The position numbers and the translations under genes were made by a program. Source: JBGPOS01 sp041488155 (lineage in GTDB: Bacteria > Chloroflexota > Dehalococcoidia > Tepidiformales > Tepidiformaceae). Taken from it: a stretch of DNA of 6,825 bases. The notes below the pieces were generated by a model. That model worked only from the letters and a program-made list of their open reading frames with translations, was not told the origin of the DNA and ran no database searches. Position 1 is the stretch's first letter. Each line of letters starts with the position of its first letter. Where the stretch lies: NCBI GenBank assembly GCA_041488155.1, contig JBGPOS010000114.1, positions 1 through 6,825 of the forward strand. The letters are read 5' to 3'. Positions 1-5,159 of this stretch are shown in pieces.

Positions 1-329
1 ATCGAATCCCTGCTCGTTGGGAGCCCCCCGCGGAACATCAACGGTCCTAACGTCAGGGGGCACCGATCCGGGCGCGAGGATGCGGATGCGGCGTGCACCT
101 GCTCCTCGCCCGGCTTTGGGATCGGCAGCAGCTTTGCTCCGGCCGGCCGCCCGGGCACGCCCACAGGCAGCGACCCGGAGGGGGCTCCCGGAGGCGGCGT
201 CTTGGGGCCGGCTGAAACCAGGGCGCCCACGCCGAGCACCGATGCGGCCACAGCCCCGGCCGCGAAGCCGGCAATTGCCAGCCGCGATGGCCGCACCCGA
301 AGGAAACGAGATATCCGCGATGAATCCAT
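1..329 (-). CDS. Putative membrane-anchored or exported protein, N-terminal part (runs off left edge)
   Basis: This open frame begins at ATG 329-327, or at the TTG just before it (332-330), and stays open for 109 codons to the window edge. An in-frame TGA at 353-351 limits the start. Residues 1-16 are Arg-rich (MDSSRISRFLRVRPSR). They are followed by a hydrophobic Ala/Gly/Val segment at about 17-41 (LAIAGFAAGAVAASVLGVGA), which looks like a signal peptide or single membrane anchor. A Pro/Gly-rich linker follows to about residue 75. A GGGGA lies 9 nt before the ATG as a possible ribosome site. I do not recognise a family. The last ~35 residues contain an uncommon TTA codon and look less protein-like than the neighbouring reading frame, so a frameshift near 80-100 is possible. 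The call rests on the anchor segment and the open frame only. The gene is divergent from the gene at 580. Confidence 0.42.
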   Translation of the reverse strand, partial: MDSSRISRFLRVRPSRLAIAGFAAGAVAASVLGVGALVSAGPKTPPPGAPSGSLPVGVPGRPAGAKLLPIPKPGEEQVHAASASSRPDRCPLTLGPLMFRGGLPTSRDS

Positions 330-350
330 CAAGCACGATCCCCATTCGTT

Positions 351-386
351 TCAACGAAGGCTCTCTGCTCGCGGTTCCTTCGTTGA
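351..386. repeat. Perfect 10-bp inverted repeat with 16-nt spacer (operator-like)
   Basis: TCAACGAAGG at 351-360 is exactly reverse-complemented as CCTTCGTTGA at 377-386, with 16 nt between (361-376). It lies 22 bp upstream of the minus-strand start at 329, in the 250-bp divergent region. It could be a two-half-site operator or a stem-loop in the minus-strand leader. No T-run follows on either strand, so it is not an intrinsic terminator. A second pair, CTCTC 361-365 and GAGAG 385-389, overlaps it and would allow an alternative fold. Nothing else in 330-540 was recognised. Confidence 0.6.
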
Positions 387-542
387 GAGTTGCATGTTCG
401 CGCGCCGGGCGGGGGCGGGTACTGGCCGATGCGCTCAAAGGCACTGGATCTTCGTTCAGTCGAGATTTGCTGAGGACGGCGACGATCGGCAGCGTCGACG
501 CCTCGCGAGCCGGGTCGAACGCCGCCGTCTTGTCGCGGGGGC

Positions 543-548
543 TAGACT
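543..548 (+). promoter_or_regulatory. Possible -10 box (TAGACT) for the DinB-like gene
   Basis: TAGACT fits the relaxed TANNNT form of a -10 element in otherwise GC-rich sequence. It would give a leader of about 25 nt including the Shine-Dalgarno site at 567-572. No convincing -35 hexamer sits 16-18 nt upstream, so support is weak. Confidence 0.3.
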
Positions 549-565
549 CTGGGGGCGAGTTCCGG

Positions 566-581
566 AAGGAGGCGCCTCCTT
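566..581 (+). promoter_or_regulatory. 16-nt perfect palindrome spanning ribosome-binding site and TTG start
   Basis: AAGGAGGCGCCTCCTT is a perfect palindrome. Its left half is a full-strength Shine-Dalgarno (AGGAGG, 567-572). Its right half matches the anti-Shine-Dalgarno sequence and ends inside the start codon TTG (580-582). The 7-nt spacing between AGGAGG and TTG is ideal and decides the start. As RNA it can fold into a 6-bp stem (AAGGAG with CTCCTT) around GCGC, which would hide the ribosome site. As DNA it could be a dimeric repressor site. Both roles are inference. Confidence 0.6.
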
Positions 582-1032
582 GCCGCCTGCACGAGCCCGC
601 GTCCTCGGTCGACTCGATGAGGCGTTCGCAGCGTTCGAGCGCTTTGTCTCGGAACTTGGGCCTGCGCGGGCGACGACGACTCTGCTCGGAGGTTGGTCGG
701 TCTGTGACCTCGCCGCCCACTTCGCCGGGTGCCACGAGGGCATGGCTGACGCGCTCGAGCGAATGGCCCGGGGCCTCCCGCCAGCCGCTCCCGGACAGGA
801 GCGCCTCTCAGAAGACGAGCAGAACGACCGGGCGGTCGAGGCTCGGCGAGGGTTCACGTTCGCGGAGACTCTGGCTGACCTCAGAACGGCGTACGCCCGT
901 TGCCGCTCCGCCGCAGCGGCGCTCGCAGACTCCCACTTCGAGCCGGGCGAGCCGGTCGCCGGGTGGCTCGCGGAGGAATGCGAGCATTACGAGGCGCATC
1001 TCAGCGAATTGCGCCAAGCGCTGCGCCGTTAG
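580..1032 (+). CDS. DinB / maleylpyruvate-isomerase-N-terminal-like four-helix protein
   Basis: This is a 150-aa protein starting at TTG 580, chosen because AGGAGG lies 7 nt upstream and no other start codon in frame keeps the conserved N-terminus. Sequence consistent with the DinB-like/MDMPI superfamily: an opening amphipathic helix (RVLGRLDEAFAAFERFVSEL), a GWSVCDLAAHFAGCHE motif at 38-53 with His47 and His52, and a C-terminal EHYEAHLSEL helix at 135-144 with His136 and His140. In this superfamily, histidines from these helices form a metal site, and members act in thiol-dependent transfer or isomerisation, or in sequestering toxic small molecules. The specific substrate here is unknown. 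Length matches the single-domain form of the family. The gene stands alone, divergent from the left-edge frame and convergent with the PPOX gene, 41 bp away. The open frame extends far upstream of 580, but that part has no RBS and looks like GC-rich read-through. Confidence 0.72.
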   Translation: MPPARARVLGRLDEAFAAFERFVSELGPARATTTLLGGWSVCDLAAHFAGCHEGMADALERMARGLPPAAPGQERLSEDEQNDRAVEARRGFTFAETLADLRTAYARCRSAAAALADSHFEPGEPVAGWLAEECEHYEAHLSELRQALRR

Positions 1033-1073
1033 CGGGTCACGCTCCGATCCCCTTCGAGAGCCGGGGGGCCGGA

Positions 1074-1550
1074 TCAGCGGGGCCGTATCTTCTTGTTGTC
1101 CCAGGTCACCATGCGCCTTGGCTCGAACACCACCCAGCGCCAGTGGCGGCCGCGAGCGGTGGCCGCGTTGCGCTGCGGCTCGCGCGGTTCGCCGTGGCCT
1201 CCGGCGTACTTCGTCCCCATCTGCATCCGGACCGTTTCCAGGTCGAGGTCGGCACTCTCGGCGTCGGCGTCTTCGAGCACGCGGGCAGTGCCCTGGAACA
1301 TCGCCCCCTGGAGTTCCGGGAAGCGCTCGTTGCGGTCGACGAGCACAGTCGCGACCGGGGCCCAGCGAAGGTTGATCACCTTCTGGCCGCGGCAGTAGGT
1401 GTAGATCTTGCCCCCGGCCCAGCCGAACCAGAGCGGCGTGAGGTTGATGCGGGACCCCGGCCCGACCGTGGCGATGCGCATGTTCCAGCTCGTCAGCATC
1501 AGCTCGTCGAGCTCCTGGGGAATTAGCGAGAGTTCCTTCGGGATCGGCAT
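1074..1550 (-). CDS. Pyridoxamine 5'-phosphate oxidase-like split-barrel protein (PPOX family)
   Basis: A 158-aa protein with the FMN/F420-binding split-barrel pattern. The first strand is WNMRIATVG (22-30), followed by INLTPLWFGWAGGKIYTYC (35-53), then the helix and strand GQKVINLRWAPVATVLVD (55-72). Next is the family-typical MFQGTARVLED turn (84-94) and a C-terminal strand WRWVVFEPRRMVTWD (137-151). Proteins of this size usually reduce or oxidise small molecules with F420 or FMN, or bind haem; which applies here cannot be read from the sequence. The start is ATG 1550-1548 with GAGG 7 nt upstream. The open frame continues upstream to 1793, but that extension is the antisense of the tRNA gene and includes a GNRTLV-type peptide typical of spurious tRNA-antisense annotation. 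A TATCAT hexamer at 1584-1579 would place transcription start close to this ATG. The gene reads toward the DinB-like gene. Confidence 0.85.
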   Translation of the reverse strand: MPIPKELSLIPQELDELMLTSWNMRIATVGPGSRINLTPLWFGWAGGKIYTYCRGQKVINLRWAPVATVLVDRNERFPELQGAMFQGTARVLEDADAESADLDLETVRMQMGTKYAGGHGEPREPQRNAATARGRHWRWVVFEPRRMVTWDNKKIRPR

Positions 1551-1578
1551 GGCACGCCTCGAATGGGAGATGCGGCGC

Positions 1579-1588
1579 ATGATACGAT
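1579..1588. promoter_or_regulatory. Overlapping divergent -10-like hexamers between tRNA-Gly and PPOX gene
   Basis: The 10 bp ATGATACGAT contains TACGAT on the plus strand (1583-1588), 15 bp before the tRNA 5' end. It also contains TATCAT on the minus strand (1584-1579), about 28 nt before the PPOX start codon. TACGAT is also the -10 of the stronger promoter upstream of the GltD-like gene in this window. Neither direction has a clear TTGACA-type -35 at the right spacing, so this is a suggestive placement rather than proof. Confidence 0.4.
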
Positions 1589-1603
1589 TGCGGGCGCTGC
1601 CAT

Positions 1604-1677
1604 GCGGGTGTGGTTCAATGGCAGAACGCGACCTTCCCAAGGTTGAGACGAGGGTTCGATTCCCTTCGCCCGCTCCA
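1604..1677 (+). tRNA. tRNA-Gly (anticodon CCC), CCA encoded
   Basis: A full cloverleaf can be drawn by eye. The acceptor stem is GCGGGTG (1604-1610) with CGCCCGC (1667-1673), including one T-G pair. The D stem is GTTC/GAAC (1613-1616, 1624-1627). The anticodon stem is CGACC/GGTTG (1629-1633, 1641-1645) around loop TTCCCAA, anticodon CCC at 1636-1638. The variable loop is AGAC. The T arm is GAGGG-TTCGATT-CCCTT (1650-1666). Discriminator U73 (1674) is the usual base of bacterial tRNA-Gly, and CCA is encoded (1675-1677). It reads glycine codon GGG. It is a lone tRNA, antisense to both flanking genes. No copy of its 3' end elsewhere in the window suggests integration here. Confidence 0.97.
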
Positions 1678-1740
1678 TCAGCTGCTCGCGCTCTGGGCGT
1701 TCGAGGCGGGCGGCCCTGATCTATCGGTGAGGTTTGTAGG

Positions 1741-2520
1741 CTAAGAGGCCTTTGCGCGCATTCGGGCGTTCGCGGCCGCCATCTGCACGGCATCGCGCGA
1801 CTTCGCTGCCTGCAGGTCGCGGTGGGCGCGCCTGAGGAAGTCCCGCACTTCGAGCTCGCCTTCGTAGCCGGTGAGCGAGACGACCGGGAAGGCGGTCCCG
1901 GCGCTGTCCATGGGGATGCACGAGCCGATCGATATCAGCGATGCGTCGGACTTTTCGGCGGCAGTGCGCTCGCGGTCGTCGAGGACGATCGCCGCGAAGA
2001 TAGGCCCCTGCAGATGGGCGAAGAAGTCGCCATCGCCGCCGGACTGGCGGAGTGCGCGGGCGATTGTCGTCAGCAGTTCGGCGTCGGGGTTTTCGATTCC
2101 GCCAAGGTCGCTGAGCATGAGCGAGAAGCCGGTGCCGTTGCGTACGGAGCGCATCATCTGGCGGCGCAGCTCGAAGACGAAGTGCCGGCTGTTTGGCAGG
2201 CCGGTGAGGTCGTCCTCGTAGATGCGGCCTCGCATCCGTTCGATCGAGTGGTGGACACGGCGGCCCTGCTCCGACTCTTCGTACCAGAACTGGATGTGCA
2301 TGCAGGCGAAGAGGGCCGTGGAGAGTCCCAGGACGAGCCAGTTCGCCCCCCGGCCGGTGGAGATGACCGTGGTAGCCTCGGCGCAGAAAACGATGAGCCA
2401 AAGCGCGAACGTCGCCGGGCGAATGGCACGGAGCAGGGGCGGACTTTCGACGGACCCCATAACGGAGGCCTCGTCGGTCGAGGAATTGAACAGGCCGGTC
2501 AAGGCCGAAGGCTTGTTCAC
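1741..2520 (-). CDS. Two-helix membrane protein with degenerate GGDEF domain
   Basis: A 259-aa protein starting at GTG 2520-2518, with GGAGGG 11 nt upstream. Two hydrophobic segments at about 36-55 and 59-79 form a membrane hairpin. A charged linker (81-100) leads to a GGDEF-type fold at 101-240. It opens with the classic DDLTGLPNSRHF signature (103-114) and closes with the family's terminal helix (DFLRRAHRDLQAAKSRD, 227-243). The catalytic core is lost: where diguanylate cyclases carry R-x-GGDEF, this protein has HLQGPIF (169-175), and the FKxIND and GH residues after Asp138 are missing. It is therefore unlikely to make cyclic di-GMP. Degenerate GGDEF proteins can bind nucleotides or act as scaffolds; that role here is inferred. 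The upstream neighbour on the same strand is the GltD-like gene, 108 bp away. The domain assignment is firm, the function open. Confidence 0.86.
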   Translation of the reverse strand: MNKPSALTGLFNSSTDEASVMGSVESPPLLRAIRPATFALWLIVFCAEATTVISTGRGANWLVLGLSTALFACMHIQFWYEESEQGRRVHHSIERMRGRIYEDDLTGLPNSRHFVFELRRQMMRSVRNGTGFSLMLSDLGGIENPDAELLTTIARALRQSGGDGDFFAHLQGPIFAAIVLDDRERTAAEKSDASLISIGSCIPMDSAGTAFPVVSLTGYEGELEVRDFLRRAHRDLQAAKSRDAVQMAAANARMRAKAS

Positions 2521-2546
2521 GCCTTGTTGCTCCCTCCGCTCCCCTT

Positions 2547-2614
2547 GATATACGGAAGGCTGGCGGGGCAGGCGCAGTCCGCTCCTGTAAATCCGTTGTA
2601 AACAGTCGGGACAA
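2547..2614 (-). promoter_or_regulatory. Candidate promoters for the GGDEF-like gene (two alternatives)
   Basis: The 108-bp gap before the GGDEF-like gene is its best promoter location. Alternative one is TTGTCC (2614-2609), a 17-nt spacer, then TTTACA (2591-2586), giving a leader of about 58 nt. Alternative two is the AT-rich TATATC (2552-2547), giving a leader of about 20 nt that keeps the GGAGGG ribosome site, but with no recognisable -35. Neither is strong; read-through from the GltD-like gene is also possible, as no intrinsic terminator is visible. Confidence 0.3.
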
Positions 2615-2628
2615 GAATTGATCGCTGG

Positions 2629-4074
2629 TCAGCGGCGAGGGGGCAGGGTCGCGATGTAGTCGGAGATCGCCTGGGCGGCGCGGCGCCCATCGGCCAGGGC
2701 CGTGACCACCAGGTCGGCGCCGTTGACGTTGTCGCCGCCGGCGAAGACGCCGGGCCGGCTGGTGCGGCCGTGGTTGTCGATCTGGATGAGCGCCTTACGG
2801 TCCGACTTGAGGCCCGAGGTGGTCTGGGGCACCAGCGGATCGGCGCCGTAGCCGATCGCGATGGCGACAGTGTCGGCCGAGAGGAGGTATTCGCTGCCTT
2901 TGACGGGGATCGGCCGGCGGCGGCCCGACTCGTCGGGCTCGCCGAGTTCCATGCGCTGACACTCGACGGCGGTGACGTGGCCGCTTTCGTCACCGATGAT
3001 GCGCGTTGGCAGGGTCAACATCTCGAACCGGACGCCCTCTTCGCGGGCGTTCTTGCGTTCTTCGCCCCGGCCCAGCATCTCTGCCTCCGTGCGGCGGTAG
3101 ACGCAGGTGACCTCCCGGGCGCCAAGGCGGACGGCCGTCCGCACGCAGTCCATCGAGGTGTCGCCGCCGCCGATCACGACGACGTTCGCGGGCGGCGGGA
3201 GGGGCTCGCGCAGATGCTCAGGGAGCTGCTCGGGAGTGAGGTTGCCGCGCACGAGGAAGTCCGTCGCCTTGTGCACGCCCTTCAGGTTCTCGCCTTCGAT
3301 TCCCATTTCATTGCCCACGCCAGCGCCGGTGCCGAGGAAGACTGCGTCGAAGTCGCCGTCGAGCATGTCGCCGATGGTTATGTCGCGCCCGACGTAGGTG
3401 TTGCAGAGGAACTTGACCCCGAGGGCTTCAAGGTAGGCGAGGTACTCATCGACGATGCTCTTGCGCATCTTGAAGTTCGGGATGCCGTAGACCAGCACTC
3501 CGCCTGGCTCGGGCCAGAACTCGAAGACGGTGCAACCGTGTCCGAGGAGGGCCACATGTTCCGCCACGGCGAGGCCCGCGGGACCGGAGCCTATCACGGC
3601 GACGTTGCGGCCGGTGGTCCCAGGCATGTAGCGCGGGAGCGGATAGCCGCCGACTTCCTTGCGCTGGTAATCCGTGCAGAACGCCTCGAGCTTGCCAATC
3701 GTCACCGCCGGCTCGCTGTGGCCGTCCGGGCGGATGGCGAAACCGACGACGCAGGCGCCCTCGCAGAGCTTCTCCTGGGGGCAGAGCCTGCCGCACATTT
3801 CGGGCAGGTTGCTCGTCTCGCGGAAGTTGTCGGCGGCGCCGAGGATGTCACCGACTTCGAGCAGCGCGAACGCGCCCGGGATGTCATTCGAAACGGGGCA
3901 GGCCTCCTGGCACGGCGCCGACGGACACTGGATGCAGCGTGACGCTTCAATCTTTGCCGCGTTCAGGTCGAAGCCGATGTACGTCTCGTCGAAGTTGCGC
4001 TTGCGTTCCTCGGCGTCCTGCTTGGGTACGGGCTGGACGCTGACGGCGAGGCGGCGTTGGACCTGTTGTGTCAT
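2629..4074 (-). CDS. GltD-like NAD(P)H-dependent oxidoreductase (glutamate synthase small-subunit family)
   Basis: A 481-aa Fe-S flavoprotein of the glutamate synthase beta-subunit/NfnB/PreT family. N-terminal Fe-S domain: Cys47, 50, 55 and 59, then Cys94, 98, 104 and 108 (CGRLCPQEKLC), the arrangement for two [4Fe-4S] clusters. FAD-binding Rossmann motif GSGPAG at 162-167 with acidic Glu185. NAD(P)-binding motif GGGDTSMD at 302-309, followed by VYRR (325-328), whose arginines suggest NADPH. C-terminal FAD contact GVFAGGDN at 442-449. In glutamate synthase this subunit passes electrons from NADPH to the GltB large subunit; relatives serve NADH-dependent ferredoxin:NADP reductase and dihydropyrimidine dehydrogenase. 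Length (about 480) fits GltD best, but no gltB, preA or nfnA lies beside it, so the partner is unknown. The ATG at 4074 has no clear Shine-Dalgarno. A promoter lies about 72-99 bp upstream. The protein appears intact and cytoplasmic. Confidence 0.92.
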   Translation of the reverse strand: MTQQVQRRLAVSVQPVPKQDAEERKRNFDETYIGFDLNAAKIEASRCIQCPSAPCQEACPVSNDIPGAFALLEVGDILGAADNFRETSNLPEMCGRLCPQEKLCEGACVVGFAIRPDGHSEPAVTIGKLEAFCTDYQRKEVGGYPLPRYMPGTTGRNVAVIGSGPAGLAVAEHVALLGHGCTVFEFWPEPGGVLVYGIPNFKMRKSIVDEYLAYLEALGVKFLCNTYVGRDITIGDMLDGDFDAVFLGTGAGVGNEMGIEGENLKGVHKATDFLVRGNLTPEQLPEHLREPLPPPANVVVIGGGDTSMDCVRTAVRLGAREVTCVYRRTEAEMLGRGEERKNAREEGVRFEMLTLPTRIIGDESGHVTAVECQRMELGEPDESGRRRPIPVKGSEYLLSADTVAIAIGYGADPLVPQTTSGLKSDRKALIQIDNHGRTSRPGVFAGGDNVNGADLVVTALADGRRAAQAISDYIATLPPRR

Positions 4075-4088
4075 GCGTGGCTGTGAGC

Positions 4089-4105
4089 GGGGCCGGGGAG
4101 GCCCC
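4089..4105 (-). promoter_or_regulatory. GC stem-loop in the leader of the GltD-like gene
   Basis: GGGGCC (4089-4094) and GGCCCC (4100-4105) form a 6-bp all-GC stem around a 5-nt loop. It sits between the predicted transcription start (about 4139) and the ATG at 4074. There is no U-tract after it, so it is not an intrinsic terminator. A shifted pairing (CCGGGG with CCCCGG) is also possible. With no Shine-Dalgarno before the ATG, this fold may shape ribosome access; that is inference, and GC-rich stems arise easily by chance in this genome. Confidence 0.35.
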
Positions 4106-4145
4106 GGGGTCCGCCGCGCTTCCTATCGTTGCGAAGGTGCATAGG

Positions 4146-4173
4146 ATCGTAGCTGACCACCCGAGTATGTCAA
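4146..4173 (-). promoter_or_regulatory. Sigma70-type promoter for the GltD-like gene
   Basis: On the minus strand, TTGACA (4173-4168, a perfect -35 consensus) is followed by a 16-nt spacer and TACGAT (4151-4146, 4 of 6 matches to TATAAT). The predicted transcript begins near 4139 and has a leader of about 65 nt. The -35 box overlaps the TGA stop of the upstream phosphotransferase gene (4172-4170). This makes the GltD-like gene at least partly independent of the upstream operon. Confidence 0.65.
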
Positions 4174-5159
4174 CGCACACGCGCGAGCCGCGCGGCCAGC
4201 GCGGCCCTGACCGACGGGTCAGCAAGCCACTGCACGTGGCGGAGGCCGTCGCCGACAAATCGCGCCACCCTCGCGTTGTTCTCGAAGAAGTAAGTCCGCA
4301 GCGCCCACGTTTCGTGCAGGCGCGTTTGCCACCACAGTTCGACCCCGAGCCGGCACTCCTCCGGCGACAGGCGCACGTGCCCGGCGTACCCCTCCATGTA
4401 GGCGTCGAACCCGGGACCATCGATGAGCTTCGAGAACACCAGCGAGCGAATGACCTCCCAGGTGCGAGGGAGCCAGCCGGCCATTTCCCAGTCGACGAGC
4501 GCACGAACTTCGCTTCCGCGCCCGAAGACCACCTGCTTGTCGTGGAAGTCGCCGTGCACGAGCTGCACCGGCATCTCCCGGAACGCCTCGACGGGACGGG
4601 CTTCGCCGGATTCGAGGAGGCGCAGGCGAAAGCGGATGCCTTCGAGGACATCGTCCGGGCCCCCGCGGGCGGCCACCAGCAGTTCGAGCCGCTCGAGGGT
4701 GTCGAAGGCTTCCGCGGTGTCCCAGGTGATCCGCCACTCCTTCGGCGGGGCCTCGGGGTGGTCCGCCAACACCGCGTGGACCTCCCCGTTGAGGTCGCCG
4801 AGTGCCCTTGCAGAGGCGAGCGGGATCCGGCCTCGCACAACCGATCGACCCTCGACCCAGGGGAAGAGCGCCCAGCAGGCTCCCTCGATCTGCAGGACCG
4901 TCTCACCGGATGGCGTGGCGAACGGGAGGGGCGCGGGAATTCCGCGAGCCGCGACCCAGCGGACGATGGCGTGCTCACGTTCGATGGCTGCCCTTGTCAG
5001 CTCGGGCCGATGGCGCCGAAGGAAGAGGCGGCCGGTGCTGACCTCCACGCGGTAGTTCTGGTTCAGCGAACCCCGCTGCAGGCGTACCGGGCGCCTCGCG
5101 GCTTCGACTCCGAACGCCCGCAGAGCGTCGAGCGCCGCATCGGTGGAGAGCATGGCCAT
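4170..5159 (-). CDS. APH-fold phosphotransferase (aminoglycoside phosphotransferase/choline kinase family)
   Basis: A 329-aa protein with the eukaryotic-kinase-like APH fold. The N-lobe has a nucleotide loop (RGSLNQNYRV, 29-38), the FLRRH strand (46-50) and the helix REHAIVRWV (61-69). The hinge region is WALFPWVEGR (96-105). The catalytic loop is LVHGDFHDKQVVF (200-212), with catalytic Asp204 in the HGD motif, and the metal-binding motif is ALVDWEMAG (220-228) with Asp223. The usual Asn of HGDxxxxN is Gln209. Family members phosphorylate hydroxyls on small molecules (antibiotics, choline, sugars, homoserine); the substrate here cannot be assigned, and resistance should not be assumed. The ATG at 5159 overlaps the TGA of the upstream PPOX gene by one base (TGATG), which points to translational coupling. 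A second ATG two codons on (5153) is also possible. It is the last gene of the MBL-PPOX-APH operon. Confidence 0.9.
   Translation of the reverse strand: MAMLSTDAALDALRAFGVEAARRPVRLQRGSLNQNYRVEVSTGRLFLRRHRPELTRAAIEREHAIVRWVAARGIPAPLPFATPSGETVLQIEGACWALFPWVEGRSVVRGRIPLASARALGDLNGEVHAVLADHPEAPPKEWRITWDTAEAFDTLERLELLVAARGGPDDVLEGIRFRLRLLESGEARPVEAFREMPVQLVHGDFHDKQVVFGRGSEVRALVDWEMAGWLPRTWEVIRSLVFSKLIDGPGFDAYMEGYAGHVRLSPEECRLGVELWWQTRLHETWALRTYFFENNARVARFVGDGLRHVQWLADPSVRAALAARLARVR

Noticed and set aside
1..24. Possible 3' end of a tRNA at the left edge (TCGAATCCC)
   Set aside because: Only a T-loop-like string is present, the base before it is A rather than the near-invariant T54, and no CCA or matching acceptor can be tested.
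202..579. N-terminal extension of the DinB-like open frame
   Set aside because: No ribosome site or family similarity before 580, and the text is basic and unstructured. AGGAGG at 567-572 sets the start at TTG 580.
1046..1075. GATCC/GGATC stem between the convergent DinB-like and PPOX genes as a bidirectional terminator
   Set aside because: The stem is only 5 bp with a long, poorly paired interior, and no T-run on either strand.
17..1375. Long plus-strand open frame of 452 codons
   Set aside because: It crosses the DinB-like gene in another frame and the complement of the PPOX gene. It is Arg/Ser/Pro-rich with no motif, a typical GC-rich shadow.
1604..1740. tRNA-Gly as an integration site for a mobile element
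   Set aside because: No repeat of the tRNA 3' end, integrase or phage-like gene appears in the window, and the genes on both sides look like ordinary chromosome.
1721..2614. 297-codon minus-strand frame overlapping the GGDEF-like gene
   Set aside because: Arg/Pro/His-rich text in a shifted frame. The 1741-2520 frame carries the membrane helices and the GGDEF signatures.
2770..3942. 390-codon plus-strand open frame
   Set aside because: It is exactly antisense to the well-supported GltD-like gene, and its composition mirrors that gene's codon bias.
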